Of a stretch of 64,000 bases of DNA, positions 28,034 through 36,979 are shown one piece after another. A model generated the notes under the pieces. That model was not told the DNA's origin, ran no database searches, and saw only the letters and a list, made by a program, of their open reading frames with translations. Numbering within the stretch: the first letter of the stretch is position 1; every line of letters begins with the position of its first letter. Position numbers and translations under genes: made by a program. This DNA is from Microvirga calopogonii (GTDB taxonomy: Bacteria; Pseudomonadota; Alphaproteobacteria; Rhizobiales; Beijerinckiaceae): NCBI RefSeq assembly GCF_003347665.1, contig NZ_QDGA01000002.1, positions 186,001 through 250,000 on the forward strand. Direction: 5' to 3'.

Positions 28034-28921
28034 ATGGACAAGATTCAGAAACTTGCCCTGGGCAGCATATTCATCGGAACCGTTGTTTTCGCTCTGAAAT
28101 ATGCCGCCTATTACATCACAGGCAGTATTGCGCTCTATTCGGATGCGCTGGAGAGCGTCATCAACGTGGTGACGGCCATTGCGGCGTTCATGGCCGTGCG
28201 CCTGAGTGCAGCGCCCGCGGATGCGAACCACCCTTACGGACATCATAAGGTGGAGTATTTCTCCGCCGTTCTCGAGGGTGTGCTGATCATCGTCGCGGCA
28301 CTCGCCATCCTGCGGGAGTCCTACTACGGATTCCTGTCGCCGAAGATGATCGATGCGCCCATGGAGGGCCTTGCGATCAACGCCATCGCCAGCGTCATCA
28401 ATGCCTTCTGGTCCTGGCTGCTGATCAACCGTGGACGGCGCATGCGCTCGCCCGCCCTCGTGGCCGACGGACGCCATCTCTTCACGGACGTCATGACCTC
28501 GGCGGGCGTACTGATCGGCCTCCTGCTCGTTCCCTTCACCGGATGGCATTGGCTCGATTCCGTCCTCGCCGCCCTGGTGGCCGTCAACATTCTCTGGTCA
28601 GGCTGGGGCCTGATGAAGGAAAGCATCGGCGGCCTCATGGACGAGGCCCTCCCCGAGGCGACCCTGAGCCGCGTTCGCGAGATCATCGCCATCAATGCCC
28701 AAGGCGCCATCGAAGCGCACGACCTTCGCACGCGCCATGCGGGCCGGATGACCTTCATCGACTTCCATCTCGTGGTGCCGGGCCACATGAGCGTGACCGA
28801 CGCCCACGACATCTGCGACCGTCTGGAACGCGCCCTCAAGGATGACGTGAAGGACGCGCTCATCACGATCCATGTGGAGCCCGACAACAAGGCCAAGCAC
28901 GCCGGCATCGTGGTCCTTTGA
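28034..28921 (+). CDS. cation diffusion facilitator family transporter
   Basis: A 295-residue CDF protein with six membrane helices. Metal-site motifs are in TM2 (YSDALESVINV) and TM5 (DGRHLFTDVMTS), with HPYGHHKVEYF in between. A cytoplasmic C-terminal domain of about 85 residues has MTFIDFHLVVPGHMSV and DALITIHVEP. It would export divalent cations such as Zn, Fe or Mn against protons; the metal cannot be told. The ATG at 28034 (MDKIQKLALGS) is the family start; the longer open frame upstream overlaps the cyclase gene and is not used. Confidence 0.9.
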   Translation: MDKIQKLALGSIFIGTVVFALKYAAYYITGSIALYSDALESVINVVTAIAAFMAVRLSAAPADANHPYGHHKVEYFSAVLEGVLIIVAALAILRESYYGFLSPKMIDAPMEGLAINAIASVINAFWSWLLINRGRRMRSPALVADGRHLFTDVMTSAGVLIGLLLVPFTGWHWLDSVLAALVAVNILWSGWGLMKESIGGLMDEALPEATLSRVREIIAINAQGAIEAHDLRTRHAGRMTFIDFHLVVPGHMSVTDAHDICDRLERALKDDVKDALITIHVEPDNKAKHAGIVVL

Positions 28922-29501
28922 TACGGAACGCTTGCGCGAGCGCCAGACAGTCCTGAACCCTCCTCGGCGATACGCTGGACGTGCGGTGGACCGGAAGAGG
29001 CGCATGCCCCGTTGCATGAAGTCTAATTCCATTGAGATCGCTCGTTGTCGAGCAATCCGGGCGTGGTCTGGATTGGTGACTTCAGGGCGCAATGACTTTG
29101 CTCTCTGTCCATATGGGTTCGCGGCCCGGTCTTCAGTTTCGACAACACCTTGCCGCCTCGGAAGCTGAGCCAGCCAATCCGTAGGTCAAATCTGTTTCCA
29201 CCTGCGTGGAAGCATTTCTCTCTGCGGCAGGTCAGCGTTTTCGACGACAACCCGGATCCACTTCCCCGGAGTGTCTTTCAGGCCAAGACAGAATCGACAA
29301 TGATTAACGAGAAGTTAAAATAAATAAATACTTAATAAATGATCCAAGACCACGCTTATTTAATTGCTTAGTATGCGCCTCATAAGTAATTTCCCGTAAT
29401 GTTATGAACGACGCAAAGCGATTATAAGCCTAATACCTGTTACAAGTGCGCTATGGGGGCGTGCGCCTCCCGCGGGGATGCGGGCAGGTTGTCGAGGGGC
29501 C
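28922..29501. other. 580-bp intergenic region, AT-rich on the right
   Basis: No convincing gene. The right part (about 29290-29420) is markedly AT-rich for this genome (TTAAAATAAATAAATACTTA and similar) and probably holds the promoter of the first chemoreceptor gene. The left 350 bp contain only short frames without ribosome sites. Confidence 0.4.
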
Positions 29502-31199
29502 ATGCGTTTTCTGAATAATCTGAAATTGATCGTCAAACTGGCGATTCCGGCAGCAATCTTTGTCGCTATCACGATCGGTTTGATTGCCATCGCGAAGAAC
29601 GGATTGGATACCCTCAGTGCCGACACCAAGAAACTGACGGATGTCGAAACTGCACGCCTGATCACCATTCTGAATATCAACGCCGAAGTGAACGAGGCCA
29701 GCATCCAGGAAAAGAACCTGATCCTGTTGTCCTCAACGGAGCAGGACCGGCTCAAGAGCGCGGAAGCCGTCTTTCAGCAATACAAGAAACTGGCGCTGCA
29801 GAACGCCGATAAGCTGATCGCTCTTGCCGATTCTGCGGAGCGTCGCGCTGCGAGCGAGACCGTCAAGGCGACTCTTGGCAACTACTTCGCTCTCATGGAC
29901 AAGAGCGTCGCTCACAGCATGCAGGACGACGATTTTTCGGCCCTTCAAATCTCCAACGGCGAAGGACGCAATCTTCGCATGAAGGTCCGTGACCTCCTGA
30001 CGGAGCGCATCGCCGTCAATCAGAAGGCGGTCGACCGCGCAGCGGACGATGCGGAAGCCCTCGCATCCAGCACCTCCACGACGCTCATCGTGTCATCGGT
30101 CATCGGTTTGAGCATTGCGATCGCCCTGCTCGGCTCCATCGTCGTGATCGCCATTACGCGTCCGTTGAACCGCGTTACCGGTTCGATGAACCAGCTCGCG
30201 AACGGCGACCTGTCGGTCGATGTGACCGGCACGGAGCGCAAGGACGAGGTCGGCGCGCTCGCCCGTTCGCTGCAGGTGTTCAAGGACAACGCCGTCGAGG
30301 CCCGCCATCTCGCCGCCGCGCAGGAGGCCGAGAACCAGGCCAAGATGCGCCGGGCGGAAGTACTCGACCAGCTGACGAAGCGTTTCGAGATGAACGTCTC
30401 GGCCCTGACGCAGGGGCTGTCCTCGGCCGCCACCGAGATGGAAGCCACCGCCCAGTCGATGACCCACGTGGCGGGCCAGACCACCCAGCAGTCGGTCACC
30501 GTTTCCTCGGCTGCCCAGCAGACTTCGGCCAACGTGCAGACGGTGGCGGCCGCCACCGAGGAGCTGTCGATCTCGATCCGCGAGATCGCCGCCCAGGTCG
30601 CGCAATCCTCGCAGATCGCCGACAAGGCCGTGCACGGAGCCCGCCGCACCGATGCGGCGGTGCAGGATCTGGCCGCGACCGCAGCCAAGATCGGCGACGT
30701 GGTGCAGCTCATCAACACGATTGCCGGTCAGACCAATCTGCTGGCACTGAACGCCACCATCGAGGCGGCCCGTGCGGGCGAGGCCGGCAAGGGTTTCGCT
30801 GTCGTGGCCACCGAGGTCAAGGAGCTGGCGAGCCAGACCGCCCGGGCGACCGAGGACATCTCGAGCCAGATCGCCTCAGTGCAGCAGGCCACCCAGCAGA
30901 CGGTCGCGGCCATCCAGGAGATCGCCCGCACGATCACCGAAATGAGCCAGATCTCGACCTCGATCGCGGCTGCCATGGAAGAACAGGGCGCCGCCACGGC
31001 CGAGATCGCCCGCAACGTGCAGGAGGCCGCGCGCGGCACCGAGGCTGTCACGGGCAGCATCGAGGACGTGCAGCACGGAGCCGGCGAGACCGGGGCAGCG
31101 GCAAGCCAGGTGCTCGGCGCTGCGCAGGAACTGTCGCGCCACTCGCACGATCTCGGCCGCGAGGTCGCGACCTTCCTCCAGGGCGTCAAGGCCGCCTGA
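29502..31199 (+). CDS. methyl-accepting chemotaxis protein (first of a tandem pair)
   Basis: A 565-residue chemoreceptor. TM1 is at about 10-30, a helical extracytoplasmic sensor of four-helix-bundle type covers about 35-190, and TM2 is at about 192-214. A HAMP domain follows ([20 protein letters not shown]), then a long signalling coiled coil whose hairpin tip [20 protein letters not shown] is conserved. The C-terminus lacks the CheR/CheB pentapeptide. The ATG at 29502 follows GAGGGG. Its HAMP and signalling half is nearly identical DNA to the gene at 31415. A terminator follows at 31228. Confidence 0.92.
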   Translation: MRFLNNLKLIVKLAIPAAIFVAITIGLIAIAKNGLDTLSADTKKLTDVETARLITILNINAEVNEASIQEKNLILLSSTEQDRLKSAEAVFQQYKKLALQNADKLIALADSAERRAASETVKATLGNYFALMDKSVAHSMQDDDFSALQISNGEGRNLRMKVRDLLTERIAVNQKAVDRAADDAEALASSTSTTLIVSSVIGLSIAIALLGSIVVIAITRPLNRVTGSMNQLANGDLSVDVTGTERKDEVGALARSLQVFKDNAVEARHLAAAQEAENQAKMRRAEVLDQLTKRFEMNVSALTQGLSSAATEMEATAQSMTHVAGQTTQQSVTVSSAAQQTSANVQTVAAATEELSISIREIAAQVAQSSQIADKAVHGARRTDAAVQDLAATAAKIGDVVQLINTIAGQTNLLALNATIEAARAGEAGKGFAVVATEVKELASQTARATEDISSQIASVQQATQQTVAAIQEIARTITEMSQISTSIAAAMEEQGAATAEIARNVQEAARGTEAVTGSIEDVQHGAGETGAAASQVLGAAQELSRHSHDLGREVATFLQGVKAA

Positions 31200-31227
31200 A
31201 TTTCGGTTCACGGCAAGGCAGGGAGAT

Positions 31228-31254
31228 GGGGCCGCTGCAACCAGCGGCCCTTTT
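31228..31254 (+). terminator. rho-independent terminator after the first chemoreceptor gene
   Basis: A stem of GGGCCGCT paired with AGCGGCCC, a 6-nt loop and then TTTT. It lies 29 bp after the chemoreceptor stop and well before the next gene, so the two receptor genes probably have separate promoters. Confidence 0.75.
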
Positions 31255-31414
31255 GCTGCGCACCCATGCCGTATCCACCTTCCGGCGAAATGCTGTTTCT
31301 CGAAACTCAGCTTGGCACAAGCTACAGGAGCTAATTCCTGGGAGCCTGAAATTCCTGCGCGTCGCAGGACCCGTGCACCGTCTGCTGAGACGCGGACAGG
31401 ATAGCGAGACGACA

Positions 31415-33106
31415 ATGAGAGCGCTCAACAATCGCAAGCTGATTACGAAACTGACCATTCCGGTGGCATTGTTCATCGCCGTGACGATCGGACTGATCGT
31501 CTTCGCCAAATCGAGCCTCGACACGCTCGCAGGTGCGACCCAGCAGATCGTCGATGTGCAGGCTGCGCGGCGCAGCACGGCGCTCAGCGCCAAGGCGAAC
31601 GTCAACGAAGCGGCGATTCATGAAAAGAACCTGATCATCGAGACGCGCGTTGAGCAGATCCTGGTCTATGACGAACTCTTCAAGAAGGCCAAGGATGCGG
31701 CTCTCAAGGACTTCGACAACCTCGTCGCCCTCTCCGATACGCCCGAGATCCGCAGCTCCAACGAGGCACTGAAGCAGACCATCGAGGAATACTTCGCCGT
31801 CATGGGTCGCAGCATTGCCCACACGCAGCTCAACGAAAGCGAAGAAGCTTTCAAGCTGTCGACAGGCGAAGGACAAGCCTTGCGCAACAAGGCGATGCAG
31901 ATGCTCGACCAGAGGATCGATGCTAACGTCCAGGCGCTCAACCAGGGGAAAATCCATGCTGCCGATCTCGCCTCGTTCACATCGACCCAACTGATCGCCG
32001 CTTCCGTCATCGGCTTGACGCTCGCCACCTCTCTGCTGGCGGCAATCATGGTCTATGGCGTTGCCCGTCCGCTGAACGGCGTTGCCGGTTCGATGAACCA
32101 GCTCGCGAACGGCGACCTGTCGGTCGATGTGACCGGCACGGAGCGCAAGGACGAGGTCGGCGCGCTCGCCCGTTCGCTGCAGGTGTTCAAGGACAACGCC
32201 GTCGAGGCCCGCCATCTCGCCGCCGCGCAGGAGGCCGAGAACCAGGCCAAGATGCGCCGGGCGGAAGTACTCGACCAGCTGACGAAGCGTTTCGAGATGA
32301 ACGTCTCGGCCCTGACGCAGGGGCTGTCCTCGGCCGCCACCGAGATGGAAGCCACCGCCCAGTCCATGACCCACGTGGCGGGCCAGACCACCAACCAGTC
32401 CGTTGCGGTGGCCTCCGTGGCCCAGCAGACTTCGGCCAACGTGCAGACGGTGGCGGCCGCCACCGAGGAACTGTCGATCTCGATCCGCGAGATCGCCGCC
32501 CAGGTCGCGCAATCCTCGCAGATCGCCGAGCGGGCGGTCGAAGGCGCTCAGCGCACCAACGGCACCGTTCAGGAACTGGCCTCCATGGCGGACAAGATCG
32601 GCGACGTGGTGCAGCTCATCAACACGATTGCCGGTCAGACCAATCTGCTGGCACTGAACGCCACCATCGAGGCGGCCCGTGCGGGCGAGGCCGGCAAGGG
32701 TTTCGCTGTCGTGGCCACCGAGGTCAAGGAGCTGGCGAGCCAGACCGCCCGGGCGACCGAGGACATCTCGAGCCAAATCGCCTCGGTGCAGCAGGCGACG
32801 CAGCAGACGGTCGCGGCCATCCAGGAGATCGCCCGTACGATCACCGAGATGTCGCAGATTTCCGTGTCCATTGCGGCCGCCATGGAAGAACAGGGTGCGG
32901 CCACGGCTGAGATCGCTCGCAACGTGCAGGAAGCGGCACGCGGTACGGAAACAGTCACCGGCAACATCGTCGATGTGCAGCACGGGGCCGGAGAGACCGG
33001 TTCGGCCGCCTCTCAGGTGCTCGGCGCTGCGCAGGAACTGTCGCGCCATTCCCACGATCTCGGCCGCGAGGTCGCGACCTTCCTCCAGGACGTCAAGGCC
33101 GCATAG
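31415..33106 (+). CDS. methyl-accepting chemotaxis protein (second of a tandem pair)
   Basis: A 563-residue chemoreceptor with the same layout as its neighbour: TM1 at about 10-30, a four-helix-type sensor, TM2 at about 190-212, a HAMP domain and a signalling coiled coil with a conserved tip. The sensor half is clearly different in sequence (AKSSLDTLAGATQQIVDVQA) but the same length class, while the HAMP and signalling half is almost identical at DNA level. This suggests duplication with later homogenisation. The ATG at 31415 aligns with that of the first gene; a longer open frame upstream runs through the terminator and is rejected. Confidence 0.92.
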   Translation: MRALNNRKLITKLTIPVALFIAVTIGLIVFAKSSLDTLAGATQQIVDVQAARRSTALSAKANVNEAAIHEKNLIIETRVEQILVYDELFKKAKDAALKDFDNLVALSDTPEIRSSNEALKQTIEEYFAVMGRSIAHTQLNESEEAFKLSTGEGQALRNKAMQMLDQRIDANVQALNQGKIHAADLASFTSTQLIAASVIGLTLATSLLAAIMVYGVARPLNGVAGSMNQLANGDLSVDVTGTERKDEVGALARSLQVFKDNAVEARHLAAAQEAENQAKMRRAEVLDQLTKRFEMNVSALTQGLSSAATEMEATAQSMTHVAGQTTNQSVAVASVAQQTSANVQTVAAATEELSISIREIAAQVAQSSQIAERAVEGAQRTNGTVQELASMADKIGDVVQLINTIAGQTNLLALNATIEAARAGEAGKGFAVVATEVKELASQTARATEDISSQIASVQQATQQTVAAIQEIARTITEMSQISVSIAAAMEEQGAATAEIARNVQEAARGTETVTGNIVDVQHGAGETGSAASQVLGAAQELSRHSHDLGREVATFLQDVKAA

Positions 33107-33144
33107 GCGAAACCTCTCCGCTCCTTTCGAGCCTGAACCTCCAG

Positions 33145-33174
33145 AGCCCGGTCCTCGCGATCCGGGCTTTTTTT
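33145..33174 (+). terminator. rho-independent terminator after the second chemoreceptor gene
   Basis: AGCCCGG pairs with CCGGGCT around a 10-nt loop and is followed by a run of seven T. It lies 38 bp past the stop codon. Confidence 0.85.
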
Positions 33175-33560
33175 CTTTTCCGCTACGCTGAAACAAGCAG
33201 GGTGCGAGATCTTTTTACTCCACGACGGGACGTGATCTCACTCCTGGAGAAGGGCCCGTCGCAGAGAGCGGAACGGCATGCTTGTTCGAGCGGGTTCCCG
33301 ACCGAAGCCTGTTCCGCAACATCGATGAACCGGGCACCCGCCCCGGCCTGAACGGATGGAGGCTCGCATCGCGATATCGCCTGGGCTGAAGACCCCCTCC
33401 GCGCCGAAACGTTGAGCGTTGGAGGCACCCTTCAGCTTGACAATCTGTATTCCCTGACCGGCTGAGCCGGATGAACGTCAATGACGTGTGACTTCGAGTC
33501 ACCGCGGGCCCGTTTCACCATGGAATGGGCCCGTTTGATTGGCTCTGTCCGAAAACGCGA
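33175..33560. other. intergenic region left of the tRNA block
   Basis: About 385 bp between the chemoreceptor terminator and the tRNA terminator. Only short frames without start signals are present; no repeat or RNA gene was recognised. Confidence 0.35.
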
Positions 33561-33581
33561 AAGGCGCCCTCGGGGCGCCTT
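33561..33581 (-). terminator. terminator of the left tRNA-Gly/tRNA-Ala unit
   Basis: A perfect AAGGCGCC/GGCGCCTT stem with a 5-nt loop, followed on the minus strand by a short T run (CCTTTCG). It lies 28 bp past the 3' end of tRNA-Gly, in the direction of its transcription. The other tRNA block has a different terminator at the corresponding place (57912). Confidence 0.65.
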
Positions 33582-33609
33582 GTCGATGAAGTCCTGCAGT
33601 GGGAGAGAA

Positions 33610-33684
33610 TGGAGCGGGCGAAGGGATTCGAACCCTCGACCCCAACCTTGGCAAGGTTGTGCTCTACCCCTGAGCTACACCCGC
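33610..33684 (-). tRNA. tRNA-Gly (anticodon GCC), left copy
   Basis: On the minus strand GCGGGTG pairs with CGCCCGC. The anticodon arm CAACC/GGTTG encloses TTGCCAA (anticodon GCC), the T arm has GGTTCGAATCC, and the 3' end carries an encoded CCA. The length is 75 nt. It is identical to the copy at 57944-58018. Confidence 0.96.
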
Positions 33685-33723
33685 ACGCTCCGTCAACTCG
33701 TCAGACTTGCACCTCGTCAGATT

Positions 33724-33799
<76 letters not shown>

Positions 33800-33913
33800 T
33801 AACCTGACAGGGCAGCACCTTTATATTCGAGCTGCCCCGGTGTTCCCGAACACATAATTGCAACCTGCCGCTAGGGCAACCCACTTCTAAGTCCTTGTCG
33901 ATCAAGGAAGAAG

Positions 33914-33961
33914 ATGGTGCCGCAAGAGGGATTCGAACCCCCGACCCCCTCATTACGAATG
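33914..33961. repeat. attL core repeat (tRNA-Thr 3' half)
   Basis: A 48-bp sequence beginning ATGGTGCCGCAAGAGGGATT and ending CATTACGAATG, identical to 58248-58295. Here it is followed by CTAAGG and no tRNA can be completed; at the right end it continues into a full tRNA-Thr. It is therefore the left attachment site of the element, with the crossover inside the tRNA 3' half. Confidence 0.9.
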
Positions 33962-33980
33962 CTAAGGTTTGAGTTTCTTT

Positions 33981-34098
33981 GTGTTTCCCCGAGTTGCCGC
34001 GCGGCCGCTTACACCTTGCCAATAAATGCTTTTTATCCTTACTTCATTTCCGCAAAATGGCCGGTGTTTCCCAAATGGTGCTTCCCCGGTGCTTCCCC
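33981..34098. promoter_or_regulatory. integrase arm-type repeats GGTG(T/C)TTCCCC, left end
   Basis: Four same-orientation copies lie between the core repeat and the integrase start: GTGTTTCCCC at 33981-33990, GGTGTTTCCC at 34063-34072, and two exactly adjacent GGTGCTTCCCC at 34077-34087 and 34088-34098. Two more lie at the right end (58161-58181). Short repeats flanking the core at both ends are what arm-binding domains of tyrosine integrases recognise. The last pair also overlaps the integrase leader, so the integrase may repress itself. Confidence 0.6.
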
Positions 34099-34108
34099 GG
34101 AGAGAAGA

Positions 34109-35389
34109 ATGGCGGATCAGCGGCTCACGAAGAAGGTTGTCGACGGCATAAAACCGAACGGTGCCGAGTTTACGGTTTGGGATAGCGATCTGACGGGATT
34201 CGGGGTTCGGGTTCGGTCTAACGGCGCAATGTCCTATGTCGTTGTTTACCGAGTCGGGAATGGTCGAAAGGCCCCAGTTAAGAAGCTGACTATAGGCACC
34301 GTCGGGAAGCTCACGCCCGACGAAGCTCGGGGGATTGCTAAGAAAGCGATTGGTTCAGTTGCGCATGGACTCGACCCGGCCGCTGAGAAGGCTGAGGCCC
34401 GTAAATGCTTGACCGTTTCCGAATTGGCCGACGCATTTCTCACCGACCACGTGCGCACCAAGCGGAAGGGTACAACTGCCGAGGGGTATGAGCACGCCCT
34501 CAAAGCCCATGTCGTACCTGAGCTTGGCTCTACAAAGGCCGACAAGCTTACACGGCCGGCCGTCGCGAAACTGCATCTGAAACTTCAAGACAGGCCTGCA
34601 ATGGCAAATTATGTGCTCGCCGTAATCGGGAGCATGTATGGATTCGCCCAAAGGCGCGGCTTCGTTCCCGAGGGTTTCAATCCGGCAAGCCGGATCGAGA
34701 AATACCCCGAGCAAGGCCGTGAGCGCTTCCTGACTAGCGACGAGCTTGCGCGCTTGGGTGATGCGATCCGCGAGGCGGAGACGATTGGCATCGCTTGGGA
34801 AGTTGACGAGAGCAAGCCAACAGCCAAGCACGCTCCGAAGGCGGAGAACCGTCGGACGGTCTTCGGCCCCTACCCTGTCGCGGCACTGCGCTTGCTACTC
34901 CTGACCGGATGTAGGCTCCGCGAAGTTTTACACCTGAAATGGGAATACGTTGATTTCGAGCGCGGCATGATCTTCCTGCCGGACTCGAAAACCGGTCGGA
35001 AGCCCGTTGTGCTCAATGCGCCAGCTTTGGCGGTCCTTGCCTCTCTGCCCCGCGCCGGGGCTTACGTCGTACTCGGCGACGATCCCGAGAGACCTCGGCA
35101 CGACCTCAAGAAGATTTGGGCTGCAGTCTCGCGACATGCCGGGCTCGCTGGCGTTCGCATCCACGACTTGCGCCATACTTTTGCGAGCATAGGTGCTGGC
35201 GGAGGCCTCGGCCTTCCGATCGTTGGCAAGTTGCTCGGGCACACACAGGCCGCGACAACGGCCCGTTATGCTCATTTAGACGCTGACCCCCTCCGCCGCG
35301 CTTCGGATCGCATTGCGGGTACTATTGCTGCTGCGCTTGAGGGCAGGCCAGAAGCCGAAGTTGTGCCGCTCAAGACGAGGCAAAGCTAG
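34109..35389 (+). CDS. P4-type tyrosine recombinase (integrase)
   Basis: A 426-residue integrase with an N-terminal DUF4102 arm-binding domain (about 1-95, MADQRLTKKVVDGIKPNG, then LTGFGVRVRSNG). A core-binding domain follows, and then the catalytic domain with R269 (TGCRLRE), K295 (DSKTGRK), H352 and R355 (HDLRHTFAS), H378 (LLGHTQ) and nucleophile Y387 (TARYAHL). All key residues are present, so it is probably active. The ATG at 34109 follows AGAGAAGA; the longer frame upstream crosses the tRNA remnant and is not used. Its place beside attL and its insertion in a tRNA are typical of this family. Confidence 0.95.
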   Translation: MADQRLTKKVVDGIKPNGAEFTVWDSDLTGFGVRVRSNGAMSYVVVYRVGNGRKAPVKKLTIGTVGKLTPDEARGIAKKAIGSVAHGLDPAAEKAEARKCLTVSELADAFLTDHVRTKRKGTTAEGYEHALKAHVVPELGSTKADKLTRPAVAKLHLKLQDRPAMANYVLAVIGSMYGFAQRRGFVPEGFNPASRIEKYPEQGRERFLTSDELARLGDAIREAETIGIAWEVDESKPTAKHAPKAENRRTVFGPYPVAALRLLLLTGCRLREVLHLKWEYVDFERGMIFLPDSKTGRKPVVLNAPALAVLASLPRAGAYVVLGDDPERPRHDLKKIWAAVSRHAGLAGVRIHDLRHTFASIGAGGGLGLPIVGKLLGHTQAATTARYAHLDADPLRRASDRIAGTIAAALEGRPEAEVVPLKTRQS

Positions 35390-35665
35390 GTGAGACTTTC
35401 TTCCGGGAAATGCTGCCCACGATCATTGTCGGAAAATTTTTTCTCCGTTTTCTTTCAACCTGTATTCAAACGCTTCCGACTTAATCGGACGCCGAATACA
35501 TTAGTATATCCTCTGTATATGCAAATTGTTTGCTTATTTACTTTACATGTATACTCCGATTTAATCGGACTAATATAGTTACATACTTAACACAGCTTGA
35601 TTAGTACTAAATTTCCAGTAATTTCCTCCTATTGCCGCGACAGAGCGGCCGATTTGGAGGAGGTT
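35390..35665. promoter_or_regulatory. AT-rich promoter region with paired operators TCCGATTTAATCGGA
   Basis: A strongly AT-rich 276-bp gap between the integrase and the excisionase-like gene. It contains two matching palindromes: TCCGACTTAATCGGA at 35475-35489 and TCCGATTTAATCGGA at 35555-35569. Their start-to-start spacing is exactly 80 bp, a whole-number multiple of about 10.5 bp within half a base pair of helical phase. They are likely binding sites of an element-encoded regulator that controls excision or early genes. Confidence 0.6.
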
Positions 35666-35872
35666 ATGAACTCACCCACGCCCCGCGACTTGTTGGATGT
35701 GAAGACTGCTGCAAAGCGGCTCGGCCTGAGCAAGTCGACCTTGGATAAACTGCGCGTCTATGGCGGCGGCCCGCGCTTCTCGAAGCTCGGCCGATCCGTA
35801 CGCTACTCGGCGACCGACTTAGATAATTGGGTCCACGAGAACCGACGCACTTCGACTTCAGCGGCGGCCTAA
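35666..35872 (+). CDS. AlpA/excisionase-like helix-turn-helix protein
   Basis: A 68-residue DNA-binding protein with a winged-helix HTH_17 pattern: LLDVKTAAKRLGLSKSTLDK, RVYGGGPRFSKLGRSVRYS and DLDNWVHENRR. The ATG at 35666 has a very strong ribosome site, GGAGGAGGTT. In P4-like satellites and related islands, AlpA-family proteins act as transcription activators or directionality factors for the adjacent integrase. The gene is directly downstream of the paired operators, so it may bind them. Confidence 0.85.
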   Translation: MNSPTPRDLLDVKTAAKRLGLSKSTLDKLRVYGGGPRFSKLGRSVRYSATDLDNWVHENRRTSTSAAA

Positions 35873-35979
35873 CGGGCGCCGCTACTATCCCAAACTAACC
35901 TTCCCAAAAACCTGCAACGACCTCGACGCCCGCCCGGCGATCGGTGGCGCTTGCTCAATTTCAAGCCGTGGGGGCTGAC

Positions 35980-36318
35980 ATGACTGTTATCTCGACTACT
36001 ACCGTCTATTCTGCCGAGCGCGCTCTCGTCGCTCTCGAAACCGCCTATTTCGACATCGAAGCCGAAAGGTCAGTTCGGCTCTTGCGCTCGATTTCGTCGC
36101 CCGGAGACGACACCTTGAGCGACCTTTCGCATTCTTTGCAAGCTCGCCTCGTCGAGGGTTTCGCGGCGCTTGCCTCGCAGCCGACAGACCCATGGACACG
36201 CTTTCAGCAACTGATGCGCGCGGCCGATCTCTTCGGGCACGACGCGCCGATTGTCGGCTTGATCGCGGGCGCGCTTTCCGGGGATCAAGCCCGACTTGCA
36301 TCAGCCGAGGCCGCGTAA
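35980..36318 (+). CDS. hypothetical helical protein, 112 residues
   Basis: The frame starting MTVISTTTVYSAERALVALE encodes a mostly helical, soluble product with no recognised domain. The ATG at 35980 is preferred over the ATG at 35944. It is followed at 23 bp by another small gene on the same strand and belongs to the early region between the AlpA-like genes. No signal peptide or membrane segment is seen. Confidence 0.55.
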   Translation: MTVISTTTVYSAERALVALETAYFDIEAERSVRLLRSISSPGDDTLSDLSHSLQARLVEGFAALASQPTDPWTRFQQLMRAADLFGHDAPIVGLIAGALSGDQARLASAEAA

Positions 36319-36340
36319 AACCCAACAGAGGAGAAGACCT

Positions 36341-36574
36341 GTGAAGATTTCGGACCTTAGCCGTATCAATAAGCTTCATGAGAAGCGAAAGGAGTTAATG
36401 AATATCTCGAAAATGTTGCCCCACATGAAGGTTTCAGTGGCGGGGTATGAGATTACACAAGAATTCCTTGACCTAGTCAGGCCGAAACTTGAGGGCCTCC
36501 TTGCAGAGAATTATGAGAGGCGACTAGCTCAGATAGACGCCGAACTTGCGGCGCTCGGCGTCGAGGTCTCGTAA
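36341..36574 (+). CDS. hypothetical coiled-coil protein, 77 residues
   Basis: GTG start at 36341 after GGAGAAGACCT. The product (VKISDLSRINKLHEKRKELM...) has heptad-like Leu/Ile spacing over its first 30 residues and a C-terminal RRLAQIDAELAALGVEV helix. It resembles small phage or satellite accessory proteins but no family is recognised. It lies in the early block ahead of the replication gene. Confidence 0.6.
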   Translation: MKISDLSRINKLHEKRKELMNISKMLPHMKVSVAGYEITQEFLDLVRPKLEGLLAENYERRLAQIDAELAALGVEVS

Positions 36575-36680
36575 CCGAGCCGCATATCGAATCTACCTCG
36601 TACGGGCATTGAAGGGCGGGCAAGGTTGCATCCGGTCAAAGCCGGGCATCACGCCCGCTCTTCTGTGAACGAGGTCTTCG

Positions 36681-36914
36681 ATGCAAGCCGGGAACGAGCA
36701 AGATCAATTGTGGTCGGATGAAGCAACGGCGCGCTTTATCGGCAAATCCACAGAGACTTTGAAACGCTGGCGGCGAGAGGGTGAAGGCCCGGCCTTTGTC
36801 CGCATCGGTCGGACCCCGCAATACCGCGTCCAAGACGTGATGGTTTGGATGCTCCGAAACCGCGTTGCGCCGGCTGGTGAGAACCCCGTCGCAAATTCTG
36901 AAGCCTTGGCCTGA
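36681..36914 (+). CDS. helix-turn-helix protein, AlpA-like (second copy)
   Basis: A 77-residue protein with the HTH_17 pattern LWSDEATARFIGKSTETLKR, then GEGPAFVRIGRTPQYRVQDVMVWM. It shares the GxGP-F-RIGR-x-YR wing with the first AlpA-like protein at 35666. It is encoded 65 bp before the replication protein and may control its transcription. The element thus has at least three proteins of this fold (also 42482). Confidence 0.8.
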   Translation: MQAGNEQDQLWSDEATARFIGKSTETLKRWRREGEGPAFVRIGRTPQYRVQDVMVWMLRNRVAPAGENPVANSEALA

Positions 36915-36979
36915 AGCGAAGAACCCGGAGCTCGTCACGCCGGGCCTTAGGCTTTTTGCTTCGATTTAGGGAATCGAGC

